Shown here: in pieces, positions 7,990 through 15,713 of the stretch | Layout: the number at the start of each line of letters is the position of its first letter | Position numbering within the stretch: position 1 is the stretch's first letter | Source: Bacteroidales bacterium | GTDB taxonomy: Bacteria; Bacteroidota; Bacteroidia; Bacteroidales; JAADJA01 | Length of the DNA: 21,904 nt | Reading direction: 5' to 3' | NCBI GenBank assembly: GCA_029934735.1 | Contig: JAOZLR010000002.1 | Span: 1 to 21,904 of the forward strand | The notes under the pieces: model-generated | What the model was told of the DNA's origin: nothing | The model's input: only the letters and a program-made list of their open reading frames with translations | Database searches by the model: none | Translations under genes and position numbers: made by a program

Positions 7990-9129
7990 TTATTTGACAT
8001 TTTTGTTTTGAGTTTTGATCTCTTTCATAAAACACCTGCGTCTTTTATGCTGAATATGTTCGTAATTTTTCCAGTTGCTAATGACATTATGATTTGTTTC
8101 AAAAATACCTGTGGTTTCCATCTGATTAATACCCATATTAAGCACCTCCTGTTGCAGCTCTGCAAATAGTATTACTGCTGCTCCTGAAGTGTGATACTTT
8201 GGTGCTACTCCTGTAAGCAAAAGGTCAATAGTTTTCGGTTTCTTCAAAGCTTTCATTATGTGATAAACTCCAAAAGGGAACAGTCGTCCATTTGCTTTTT
8301 GCATAGCTCTTGACAGCGAAGGCATTCCTACAACGAAAGCAACTAATTCATCATCTTTTTTTACAATTCGGACAAATTTAGGGTTTAAAATCTTAAAGTA
8401 CTTTCCGGCAATAGCATCAATCATCTTGTCATTGAATGGAGTTGTATAGGGTAGTTCCTGAAATGCATCATTAAGAAGCAGGAATAATGGTTTTACATAT
8501 TGTTGTAATTCTTTAGTAGATTCGGGTTTAGTTACCTCAAATCCATATCTTCTTTTAACAATCGCAGCACCCCTTATTCCTTTATTTATTACATTTTCAC
8601 CAATCGTTAACCGGAACTCTACCCAGTCATTTTCTTTTTCAAATCCAAGAGCTTCAATATGTTCTTTGTAATATGGTTTGTGATATACAGAAGCTATTGA
8701 AGGTAAGTAGTCAAAGCCTTCGATTAGCATTCCCTGCCCCTCAAGATTACTGAAGCCCAGAGGCCCATGAATAATCTCCATTCCTTGTTCACCGAGCCAT
8801 CCTTCGGCTGTTTCGATAAGCTTTTTTGATACATTCCTGTCGTCAATGAATTCTATTCGTGTAAAACGGCCAAACTTTTTTCCAGTCTTCTTATTGTACT
8901 CGTGGTTTATTATCGCTCCGACTCTTCCAACACATTTATTATTTTCCCAGGCGGTCCAGAATTTTGCATCACAATATTCAAAGAACGGGCTTGTTTCGGG
9001 CGAGAGTTGTTTCAGCTCATCTTTAATTATTGGAGGAACCCACATAGGATCGTTCTTATAAATGCTGAATGGCAATTTAATAAATTGCTTTGTCTGTTTC
9101 GTCGTTTTAGCTTCTTGAATTACCAACAT
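7990..9129 (-). CDS. GNAT-like conserved protein, putative acyltransferase
   Basis: A 379-aa cytoplasmic protein from the ATG at 9129. The frame is open to 9291, but the extra 54 residues would cover the promoters and run into metH, and the homologue-like start MLVIQEAKTTKQTKQFIKLP follows the ATG. The N-terminal third resembles a conserved Bacteroidota family (FIKLPFSIYKNDPMWVPPI, GRVGAIINHEYN, RIEFIDD). The rest has GNAT-like features (HGPLGFSNLEGQGMLIEGFD, then a second half ending QMETTGIFETNHNVISNWKNY). Members are often annotated as N-acetyltransferases and sometimes, doubtfully, as GTP cyclohydrolase. Two weak acetyl-CoA folds in tandem are possible. No substrate can be assigned. It is divergent from metH across 127 bp. 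Confidence 0.8.
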   Translation of the reverse strand: MLVIQEAKTTKQTKQFIKLPFSIYKNDPMWVPPIIKDELKQLSPETSPFFEYCDAKFWTAWENNKCVGRVGAIINHEYNKKTGKKFGRFTRIEFIDDRNVSKKLIETAEGWLGEQGMEIIHGPLGFSNLEGQGMLIEGFDYLPSIASVYHKPYYKEHIEALGFEKENDWVEFRLTIGENVINKGIRGAAIVKRRYGFEVTKPESTKELQQYVKPLFLLLNDAFQELPYTTPFNDKMIDAIAGKYFKILNPKFVRIVKKDDELVAFVVGMPSLSRAMQKANGRLFPFGVYHIMKALKKPKTIDLLLTGVAPKYHTSGAAVILFAELQQEVLNMGINQMETTGIFETNHNVISNWKNYEHIQHKRRRCFMKEIKTQNKNVK

Positions 9130-9156
9130 TTTTCTCTTTTGTTTGTTATTTAATTG

Positions 9157-9190
9157 CAAAGATAACAGAATGGGAGAAATAGAAACGAAA
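9157..9190 (-). promoter_or_regulatory. Promoter of the GNAT-like gene
   Basis: Read on the minus strand, TATCTTTG (9164 down to 9157) matches the TAnnTTTG -7 box, with a weaker TTTCG -33 element at 9190-9186 and 21 bases between. The start codon is 28 bases downstream at 9129. This makes the shorter 379-aa start for the GNAT-like protein more likely. Confidence 0.5.
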
Positions 9191-9215
9191 TTATGGATAA
9201 TTTGAAACATAATTG

Positions 9216-9223
9216 TACTTTTG
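9216..9223 (+). promoter_or_regulatory. Probable -7 box of the metH operon promoter
   Basis: TACTTTTG at 9216-9223 matches the Bacteroidota TAnnTTTG element and lies 33 bases before the metH start. The -33 element is poor (TATG near 9195). There is no room in the 127-bp divergent gap for a cobalamin riboswitch, and none of its conserved blocks is seen. Regulation by B12 through an RNA leader is therefore not supported. Confidence 0.45.
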
Positions 9224-9256
9224 CTTATGTTAATATTGTGAATCTCAGAAAAAAAG

Positions 9257-12200
9257 ATGATAAGAAAACCGGATATTAAGAAGGAACTCAAACATCGGGT
9301 ACTTGTGCTTGATGGGGCAATGGGTACAATGATTCAGCAGTATGATCTTGAAGAGAAGGACTTTAAAGGAGAGAGGTTTGTCGGATTCAAATATGACTTA
9401 AAAGGTAATAACGATTTGCTATCAGTCACTCAGCCGCGAATAATTAGTGAGATACACGAGAAATATCTTGAGGTGGGTTCAGATATTATCGAAACTAACA
9501 CCTTTAACTCAACAAGTGTATCCCTCTCTGATTATTATATGGAAGATATGGCTTATGAGATAAATGTAGCCTCAGCAAAGATTGCAAGACAGGCTGCTGA
9601 TAAATATACTCTGCTAACTCCCGAAAAACCCAGATATGTAGCAGGCTCAATGGGTCCGACAAGTAAAACCGCTTCCATGTCGCCTGATGTTAATAATCCC
9701 GGTTTCAGGGCTGTTACTTTTGATGACCTGTATGAAGCATACAAGGAGCAGGCCCTTGGTTTAATAGAAGGTGGTGTTGACCTTTTCCTTATTGAGACGG
9801 TTTTTGATACACTTAATGCCAAAGCTGCTCTGATGGCTGTCTCTGATGCTCAGAGGGAAAAAGGTGTTAAGTTGCCGGTTATGGTTTCCGGAACTATTTC
9901 TGATGCCAGCGGAAGAACACTCTCCGGCCAGACAACAGAAGCATTCCTAACTTCCATTTCGCATCTCGACCTGCTTACTGTAGGGCTGAATTGTGCAATG
10001 GGAGCAAAAGATCTTCGACCATATCTCGAGGAGTTATCTGATAAGGCTTCTTACTTCACCAGCGTTTATCCAAATGCGGGGTTGCCGAATCAATTCGGAG
10101 AATATGATGAGACTCCGAAGATTATGGCAGTACAGATGAAAGATTTCCTTGATAATAAGTTTGCAAATATTATTGGTGGGTGCTGCGGAACTACACCTGA
10201 ACATATTAAAGAGTTTGTTAAGCTGGCAGAAAAAGCATCTCCACGAAAAGTGCCGGTATCGCAACACGAGCTATTGTTAAGCGGGCTTGAACCGTTAAAG
10301 GTGTACAAGGGAAGTAATTTTATAAATATTGGGGAGCGTACTAATGTAAGCGGTTCACGGAAGTTTGCCAGGCTGATTCGTGAGGAACAATTTGATGAGG
10401 CTCTCTCAGTTGCAAGGCAGCAGGTTGAAAATGGTGCACAGATTATCGATATTAATATGGATGATGCCTTGCTGGATGCAGAAAAATCAATGGTTACTTT
10501 TCTGAATCTTATCGCAGCCGAACCGGATATTGCCAGGGTTCCGGTAATGATCGACTCTTCAAAATGGACAGTCATTGAGGCAGGCCTGAAATGTGTTCAG
10601 GGAAAGGCTATTGTGAATTCCATCAGCCTTAAAGAAGGGGAGGAGGAGTTTAAGAAGAGAGCAGCTAAAATACGTGATTATGGTGCTGCTGCTGTTGTTA
10701 TGGCTTTTGACGAACAGGGACAGGCTGCTTCTTTCAAACAGAAAATTGATGTTTGTAGAAGAGCTTATCAGATTCTTACAAAGGATATTCAATTTCCTCC
10801 GGAAGATATCATCTTTGACCCTAATATTCTTACCATAGCAACGGGAATGGAGGAGCATAACAACTATACCGTTGATTTTATTAATGCTACAAGATGGATT
10901 AAAGATAATCTGCCTTATGCAAAGGTCAGTGGTGGTATTAGTAATCTTTCATTTTCGTTCAGAGGAAACGACACTGTGCGTGAGGCAATGCACTCAGCTT
11001 TCCTTTATCACGCCATTAATGCCGGACTTGATATGGGAATTGTCAATGCAGGTATGTTGCAGATTTATGATGATATTCCAAAAGATTTGCTAATTCTGGT
11101 TGAAGATGTTATACTAAACAGAAGAAAGGATGCTACTGATAGACTTATAGTTTATGCCGAAAAAGTTAAGGATACCAGGAGTAAGGATATAGTGCAATGG
11201 GATAAATGGAGAAAAGGTGATGTGGAGGAGAGGCTTAGGTATGCACTTATTAAGGGGAATGCTGACTTTATTGAAGATGATGTTCTGGAAGCACGTAAAA
11301 AGTACAAGCGCTCTCTTGATATAATTGAAGGCCCATTGATGGATGGGATGAATGTTGTTGGAGACCTCTTTGGGAAAGGCAAGATGTTTCTGCCGCAGGT
11401 TGTGAAGACAGCACGGGTGATGAAGAAGGCGGTTGCTAAATTACTTCCTTTCATTGAGCAGGAGCAGGAGGCCGAGGGGAAAGTTCGGTCAGCCGGAAAG
11501 ATTATTCTGGCGACAGTTAAGGGTGACGTACACGATATCGGCAAAAATATTGTGGGAGTGGTACTGGCTTGTAATAATTTTGAGGTGATTGATCTTGGTG
11601 TTATGGTTCCAGCCGATAAAATTATTCAGGCAGCTAAGGATGAAAATGCTGACCTTATTGGACTTAGCGGTTTGATAACACCTTCGCTGGAAGAGATGGT
11701 ACACGTTGCAAAAGAGATGGAAAGGCTTGGGATGAATATCCCACTGCTGATTGGCGGTGCTACAACATCAGAAATTCATACTGCCGTTAAAATTGCTCCG
11801 AATTATAATGCTCCGGTGATCTACGTTAAGGATGCCTCTTTGAGTGTTGGCGTATCAGCAAACCTGATATCTGAGAATATGAAGCAGGAGTATGTGGAGA
11901 AGATTAAAGATAAATATGATAGTATTAAGGAAAAGTACGAATCAAAAATACAAACAAAGAAATATATTTCACTTCCCGAAGCGAGAGATAATAGATTGAA
12001 AAGTATTTGGGATGCTAATGATATAGTTAAACCTCACCTTGTTGGGGCAAAATATTTTGATGATTATCCGTTGGAGGATATTATAGAATTTATTGACTGG
12101 ACTTTCTTTTTCCGTGCGTGGAATCTAAATGGAAGATACCCAAAAATTTTTAATGATCCTGTCAAAGGTGACGAGGCAAAGAAATTATTTGATGATGCTA

Positions 12201-12937
12201 ATAATCTTCTTGCCAAAATAGTGTCAGAAAAGAGGTTGACTGCAAAGGGAGTTATAGGACTATATCCGGCAAATTCTGTTGGAGATGATCTTGAGGTGTA
12301 TTCAAATATGGGACGTAAAAAGGTAGTTGCAAATTTTAGATTTTTAAGAAATCAGGAGTTAAAAGAGAAGGGAAAGCCGAACTTTTGTCTTGCCGATTTT
12401 ATTGCTCCCAAAAATACCGGAATAGATGATTACATTGGCTTCTTTGCAGTAACGGCAGGCGTCGGGTTGGAAAAGTGGATTAAACATTACGAAAGTAATA
12501 GTGATGATTATAATAGCATAATGATGAAGGTGCTGGCAGACAGGCTTGCTGAGGCCTATGCCGAATTGCTTCATTATAGGGTTAGAAAAGAGTTTTGGGG
12601 ATACAATAAAAATGAAGATTTTGATGTCAGGGAGATTTTGAGAGAAAAATACAGAGGTATTCGCCCAGCACCCGGATATCCTGCTTGTCCTGAGCATTCG
12701 GAAAAGAAAGTGATTTTCGACCTTCTCGATGTTGAAAGAAAAACAGGAATAGCGCTTACTGAGAATTTTGCAATGTATCCGGCAGCTTCAGTTAGTGGCT
12801 ATTATTTTGCACATCCTGAATCGCAGTACTTTATGGTTGGTAAGATTGGAAAAGACCAGGTTGAAGATTACGCAAAGCGAAAGGGCGTAAGTGAAAAGCA
12901 GGTCGAAAAGTGGCTGAGTGTAAATTTGAATTGGTAA
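9257..12937 (+). CDS. metH: Cobalamin-dependent methionine synthase
   Basis: Transfers a methyl group from 5-methyl-THF via methylcobalamin to homocysteine, giving methionine and THF. The 1226 aa are full length (E. coli has 1227), with all four modules. The homocysteine domain (about 1-325) has zinc ligands Cys246, Cys309 and Cys310 (GLNCAMG, GGCCGT). The pterin domain spans about 345-620 (NIGERTNVSGSRKF). The B12 cap and Rossmann module (about 650-880) has DVHDIGKN with cobalt ligand His759 and Asp757, plus Ser804 and Ser810, the same numbers as in E. coli. The reactivation domain (about 890-1226) has RPAPGYPACPEH for SAM. The start MIRKPDIKKELKHRVLVLDGAMGT fits the family. It is followed after 11 bp by the methylene-THF reductase fusion that supplies its methyl donor. 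Confidence 0.97.
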   Translation: MIRKPDIKKELKHRVLVLDGAMGTMIQQYDLEEKDFKGERFVGFKYDLKGNNDLLSVTQPRIISEIHEKYLEVGSDIIETNTFNSTSVSLSDYYMEDMAYEINVASAKIARQAADKYTLLTPEKPRYVAGSMGPTSKTASMSPDVNNPGFRAVTFDDLYEAYKEQALGLIEGGVDLFLIETVFDTLNAKAALMAVSDAQREKGVKLPVMVSGTISDASGRTLSGQTTEAFLTSISHLDLLTVGLNCAMGAKDLRPYLEELSDKASYFTSVYPNAGLPNQFGEYDETPKIMAVQMKDFLDNKFANIIGGCCGTTPEHIKEFVKLAEKASPRKVPVSQHELLLSGLEPLKVYKGSNFINIGERTNVSGSRKFARLIREEQFDEALSVARQQVENGAQIIDINMDDALLDAEKSMVTFLNLIAAEPDIARVPVMIDSSKWTVIEAGLKCVQGKAIVNSISLKEGEEEFKKRAAKIRDYGAAAVVMAFDEQGQAASFKQKIDVCRRAYQILTKDIQFPPEDIIFDPNILTIATGMEEHNNYTVDFINATRWIKDNLPYAKVSGGISNLSFSFRGNDTVREAMHSAFLYHAINAGLDMGIVNAGMLQIYDDIPKDLLILVEDVILNRRKDATDRLIVYAEKVKDTRSKDIVQWDKWRKGDVEERLRYALIKGNADFIEDDVLEARKKYKRSLDIIEGPLMDGMNVVGDLFGKGKMFLPQVVKTARVMKKAVAKLLPFIEQEQEAEGKVRSAGKIILATVKGDVHDIGKNIVGVVLACNNFEVIDLGVMVPADKIIQAAKDENADLIGLSGLITPSLEEMVHVAKEMERLGMNIPLLIGGATTSEIHTAVKIAPNYNAPVIYVKDASLSVGVSANLISENMKQEYVEKIKDKYDSIKEKYESKIQTKKYISLPEARDNRLKSIWDANDIVKPHLVGAKYFDDYPLEDIIEFIDWTFFFRAWNLNGRYPKIFNDPVKGDEAKKLFDDANNLLAKIVSEKRLTAKGVIGLYPANSVGDDLEVYSNMGRKKVVANFRFLRNQELKEKGKPNFCLADFIAPKNTGIDDYIGFFAVTAGVGLEKWIKHYESNSDDYNSIMMKVLADRLAEAYAELLHYRVRKEFWGYNKNEDFDVREILREKYRGIRPAPGYPACPEHSEKKVIFDLLDVERKTGIALTENFAMYPAASVSGYYFAHPESQYFMVGKIGKDQVEDYAKRKGVSEKQVEKWLSVNLNW

Positions 12938-12948
12938 AAAAGATAAAA

Positions 12949-14784
12949 ATGAAAATATCGTTTCTTGAATATATGAAAGATAACCTGGTTCTTTTTGATG
13001 GAGCCATTGGAACAGAAATATACAACAGGGGAGTTTTTATTAACAGTTGTTATGATGAATTGAATCTTACAAGACCGAAACTGATACAGGAGATACACCG
13101 CTCGTATGTTGAGGCCGGGGCAGATGTTATCGAAACAAATACTTTTGGAGCTAACAGGCTTAAACTTCAAAAGCATAGCCTGGAGGACAAGACCTATGAA
13201 ATAAATTACACAGGAGCCAAACTGGCTCGCGAAATTGCCAGAGATGAGATATATGTAGCCGGTTCCATTGGTCCTCTTGATGAAAGATTGGAGCCATGGG
13301 GCCCTCTTGCCGAATCCGAAGCCCGTGAAATATTTCTTGAGCAGGTTAAAGGGTTGATTGACGGGGGAGTTGACCTGATAATACTCGAAACATTCTCTGA
13401 CCTTCACCTTATTCAGCAGGCAATACTTGCTATAAAAGGGGAGTATGATATTCCTGTTATTGCGCAGATGACTATTAATAATGAGGGAAACTCGCTTTTC
13501 GGAACACCACCTGAGATGTTTGCTACACGTATGTCGCAATGGGGAGCTGATGTTGTAGGTATCAATTGTAGTGTTGGCCCAAAGCCAATGCTTGATGCCC
13601 TTGAGAAAATGAACAGTGTTGTAGGTGTGCCGATGAGTGTAATGCCAAATGCGGGAACTCCGCAAAATGTTGATGGTCGTAATATATATCTTGCCACAGC
13701 CGATTATTTTGCCGAATATACCAAACGCTTTATCCAGGCTGGTGCGCGAATAGTAGGTGGTTGTTGTGGTACAAATCCTACATTTATAAAGGAGATGCGT
13801 AAGTCCATACAGGCTATTCAGCCGAGGAAGATAGTCGCAAAGCCGCTTGAAGTTAAGATTGAAGAGTCGTTTATGCCTGCAGTGCCTGTTTGTGAGAAAT
13901 CGGAATTTGCAAGAAAGATATGTAATAATGAATTTGTTACAACTGTTGAAATTGTTCCCCCGAAAGGGATAGACCCGTCTGTTGCTATTGAACAGGCATC
14001 TCATTTAAAACAGGCAGGTGTGGATGCTATAAATATTCCGGATGGACCAAGAGCATTGTCGAGGATGGGTGCAAGCTATTTGTCATTGATGATGCAGCAG
14101 CAGGCTGGTATAGAGGTTATTCAGCATTATGCCTGCCGCGACAGGAACCTGCTTGGAATGGTTGGGGATATGCTTGGTGCCTATGCTGCCGGAATAAAGA
14201 ACCTGCTGATAATTACAGGCGATCCACCGAAAATGGGTACCTATCCTGATGCGACCGCTGTTTTTGATGTGGACTCTATTGGATTGACAAATGTTGTTAA
14301 TTATTTAAACCGAGGCCAGGACCTTGGAGGTAATCCAATGGATAGCCAGACTGCATTTTTTATTGGTGTGGGAGTTAATCCGGGTGCCATTGACCTTGAC
14401 TATGAAATACGCAGGTTTGAATGGAAGGTGAAAGCAGGAGCTGAGTTTGCAATAACGCAGCCAGTATTTGATAATGAACTGTTTTATCGTTTTCTGAAAC
14501 GCATTGAGCATATTAAGATTCCTATTATTGCCGGAGTGTGGCCACTGGTCAGTGTTCGAAATGCAGAGTTTATGAATAATGAAGTTCCTGGTGCTTCTGT
14601 ACCTGATTATATTATGCAGAGAATGTACAATACAAAATCGAAGGAGGAAGCTCGTGAAACAGGACTTGAAATAGCCAGGGAGACTATTGAGTTATTAAAA
14701 CCGGATATCGCCGGTGTTCAGGTTTCTATGCCTTTTGGTCAAATGAAATACCCCCTTGAGATTCTCAAAGGGGTATTTAACTAA
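12949..14784 (+). CDS. Bifunctional homocysteine S-methyltransferase / methylene-THF reductase
   Basis: A 611-aa fusion like B. subtilis YitJ. Residues of about 1-300 form a homocysteine S-methyltransferase barrel with zinc ligands Cys207 (GINCSVG), Cys272 and Cys273 (GGCCGTNP) and the opening LFDGAIGTEIYNRG. From about 325 to the end is a MetF-type flavoprotein barrel (TTVEIVPPKGIDPS, then NIPDGPRA, ITGDPPKMGTYPDA, FFIGVGVNPGAID, AITQPVFDNE, IPIIAGVWPL) that reduces 5,10-methylene-THF to 5-methyl-THF. The ATG at 12949 is chosen; the frame is open to 12910 but that would overlap metH. It is clearly in an operon with metH. The reductase half would feed MetH. The methyl donor of the N-terminal half (for example S-methylmethionine or the fused domain's own product) cannot be read from the sequence. 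Confidence 0.94.
   Translation: MKISFLEYMKDNLVLFDGAIGTEIYNRGVFINSCYDELNLTRPKLIQEIHRSYVEAGADVIETNTFGANRLKLQKHSLEDKTYEINYTGAKLAREIARDEIYVAGSIGPLDERLEPWGPLAESEAREIFLEQVKGLIDGGVDLIILETFSDLHLIQQAILAIKGEYDIPVIAQMTINNEGNSLFGTPPEMFATRMSQWGADVVGINCSVGPKPMLDALEKMNSVVGVPMSVMPNAGTPQNVDGRNIYLATADYFAEYTKRFIQAGARIVGGCCGTNPTFIKEMRKSIQAIQPRKIVAKPLEVKIEESFMPAVPVCEKSEFARKICNNEFVTTVEIVPPKGIDPSVAIEQASHLKQAGVDAINIPDGPRALSRMGASYLSLMMQQQAGIEVIQHYACRDRNLLGMVGDMLGAYAAGIKNLLIITGDPPKMGTYPDATAVFDVDSIGLTNVVNYLNRGQDLGGNPMDSQTAFFIGVGVNPGAIDLDYEIRRFEWKVKAGAEFAITQPVFDNELFYRFLKRIEHIKIPIIAGVWPLVSVRNAEFMNNEVPGASVPDYIMQRMYNTKSKEEARETGLEIARETIELLKPDIAGVQVSMPFGQMKYPLEILKGVFN
14746..14778 (+). other. Strong hairpin overlapping the 3' end of the MTHFR fusion gene
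   Basis: AAATACCCC (14746-14754) and TTGAG (14756-14760) pair with CTCAA (14764-14768) and GGGGTATTT (14770-14778), around the loop ATT, with a single C-A mismatch at 14755/14769. That gives 14 pairs. It ends four bases before the stop codon. There is no following T-run, so it is not a standard terminator. It may protect the 3' end of the transcript or limit read-through toward the convergent small genes. Confidence 0.5.
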
Positions 14785-14825
14785 GAATTATGAAGAAAAA
14801 GAAGAATCTGTTGATATTCCGACTT

Positions 14826-15077
14826 TTACATAAAAAGGTCGGAGATATCTATACTATCTAAATAAAGTTCGAGTATTTCGTCTGAATGGACTGCAACTAT
14901 TTGGTCTATCTCTTCTGAGCCGGGTAAGTAAAAAACTTCTACATAAAAGCCATAAACATTATAAAGCTGTATGTTGTAAATTCCATAATTTCTCTCGGCA
15001 ACGTGTTGACCATTGTTTAATATTACATAACATTTTAAATCTTCGGTCAAATTCTGAAAGTCAATAGATGTAATCAC
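14826..15077 (-). CDS. Hypothetical small protein (83 aa)
   Basis: An acidic 83-aa cytoplasmic protein without signal peptide or membrane segment. The pattern (CYVILNNGQHVAERNYG, IYNIQLYNVYGFYVEVFYL, then an acidic helix DEILELYLDSIDISDLF) suggests a small beta-sheet followed by a helix. The composition looks genuinely coding. The only available start is GTG at 15077, because the sole internal Met is the last residue. Upstream in frame a stop occurs six codons earlier, so the start is well bounded. It is convergent with the metH operon and lies 35 bp after a 41-aa membrane protein on the same strand, probably in one transcript. I recall similar short conserved proteins in other Bacteroidota but cannot name a family or function. 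Confidence 0.65.
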   Translation of the reverse strand: MITSIDFQNLTEDLKCYVILNNGQHVAERNYGIYNIQLYNVYGFYVEVFYLPGSEEIDQIVAVHSDEILELYLDSIDISDLFM

Positions 15078-15112
15078 GGTCTTAAATTTTTGTTAATATT
15101 TTATTTTATTTC

Positions 15113-15238
15113 TTACTTGATTAAAAAGATGCTGACTATTGCTATTACTAAACTTACCACCTGAATGTAGAAAAAGGTTTGGGAAAATTTTTCTTCTGAT
15201 TTTCTTAGTTCCGCCTTTTTGATTTCTTCGTTGCTCAT
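15113..15238 (-). CDS. Small single-pass membrane protein (41 aa)
   Basis: A short reading frame from the ATG at 15238 encodes MSNEEIKKAELRKSEEKF followed by a hydrophobic segment (FFYIQVVSLVIAIVSIFLI) and a terminal Lys. That is a charged amphipathic cytoplasmic helix plus one transmembrane helix, a common design for bacterial small membrane proteins. An A-rich stretch (GAACAAAATTTAGAA) precedes the start, as is typical of this phylum. It ends 35 bp before the GTG of the 83-aa protein, so the two may be co-transcribed. It is below the size limit of most gene callers. The clean division into charged and hydrophobic halves argues that it is real, but no homologue is known to me. Confidence 0.55.
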   Translation of the reverse strand: MSNEEIKKAELRKSEEKFSQTFFYIQVVSLVIAIVSIFLIK

Positions 15239-15657
15239 TTCTAAATTTTGTTCAAATTGTAATTACTAGTTCTTCAGTGTGATTTCCTCTTATTACAAAA
15301 GCGTACCAAAATTGAAAAATTGCATAATATCGTTGATACTCTGATAGATAAGGGAAATTGCAAAAACAACTTCATTATCCGAAAATAAGAGGGTATTTCA
15401 TTTTCGTAGATTAGTGTATAAATTGGAAAGCAGGTTCAAACTGGAATGAGAAATATGCTATTAAACTTCCAACTTGCTGAAATATAAAGTGAAAGGTATT
15501 TAATTCGTTTAAGGCTTAAGAAATACACTCACAGGAATTGCCATTCACAGCGGATAATTCATTACTTAAATGCCTGTAAATAGGTATATTCCGAATGTGG
15601 ATACTTAATTGTGAGTTTTGGGTATTTTCGGAATGAATACAACCGTGGTTATTCCAT
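15239..15657. other. Gene-free stretch with possible structured RNA
   Basis: No coding frame of convincing length or composition was found on either strand in these 419 bases. The clearest structure is ATTCCGAA (15588-15595) pairing with TTCGGAAT (15627-15634). It is extended inward by GATAC/GTATT with one wobble, to give a hairpin of about 47 bases. A shorter CGAAAAT/ATTTTCG pairing lies near 15380-15406. No T-run follows these. Confidence 0.35.
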
Positions 15658-15696
15658 AAAAAAAACCTCCGGTGGAATTCCACCGGAGGTTTTTTT
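15658..15696 (-). terminator. Bidirectional rho-independent terminator
   Basis: A perfect palindrome. CCTCCGGTGG (15666-15675) pairs with CCACCGGAGG (15680-15689) around AATT, flanked by eight A on the left (15658-15665) and seven T on the right (15690-15696). It works on either strand. The gene it serves is the TAXI-type binding protein, whose stop lies 17 bases away on the minus strand. No plus-strand gene that would need it is visible. Confidence 0.93.
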
Positions 15697-15713
15697 GTTT
15701 ATTGTAAAAACGA

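Noticed and set aside
9130..9256. Cobalamin or SAM riboswitch upstream of metH
   Set aside because: The divergent gap is too short once both promoters are placed, and no conserved riboswitch blocks are seen.
9130..9291. N-terminal extension of the GNAT-like protein up to 9291
   Set aside because: The added residues are low-complexity hydrophobic sequence, cover both divergent promoters and overlap the metH start.
12868..14004. Long minus-strand open frame (378 codons) opposite metH and the MTHFR fusion
   Set aside because: The composition is unnatural (rich in Cys, Tyr, Arg, Asn, Thr strings) and it lies wholly opposite strongly supported coding sequence. It is a shadow frame.
14819..14842. 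CCGACTTTT/AAAAGGTCGG hairpin as a convergent terminator
   Set aside because: The 9-bp stem is real but no T-run follows on either strand, and it overlaps the stop codon of the 83-aa gene, so it was not called a terminator.
15432..15445. GGTTCAAACTGG resembling a tRNA T-arm
   Set aside because: No acceptor stem, anticodon arm or matching flanks are present around it.
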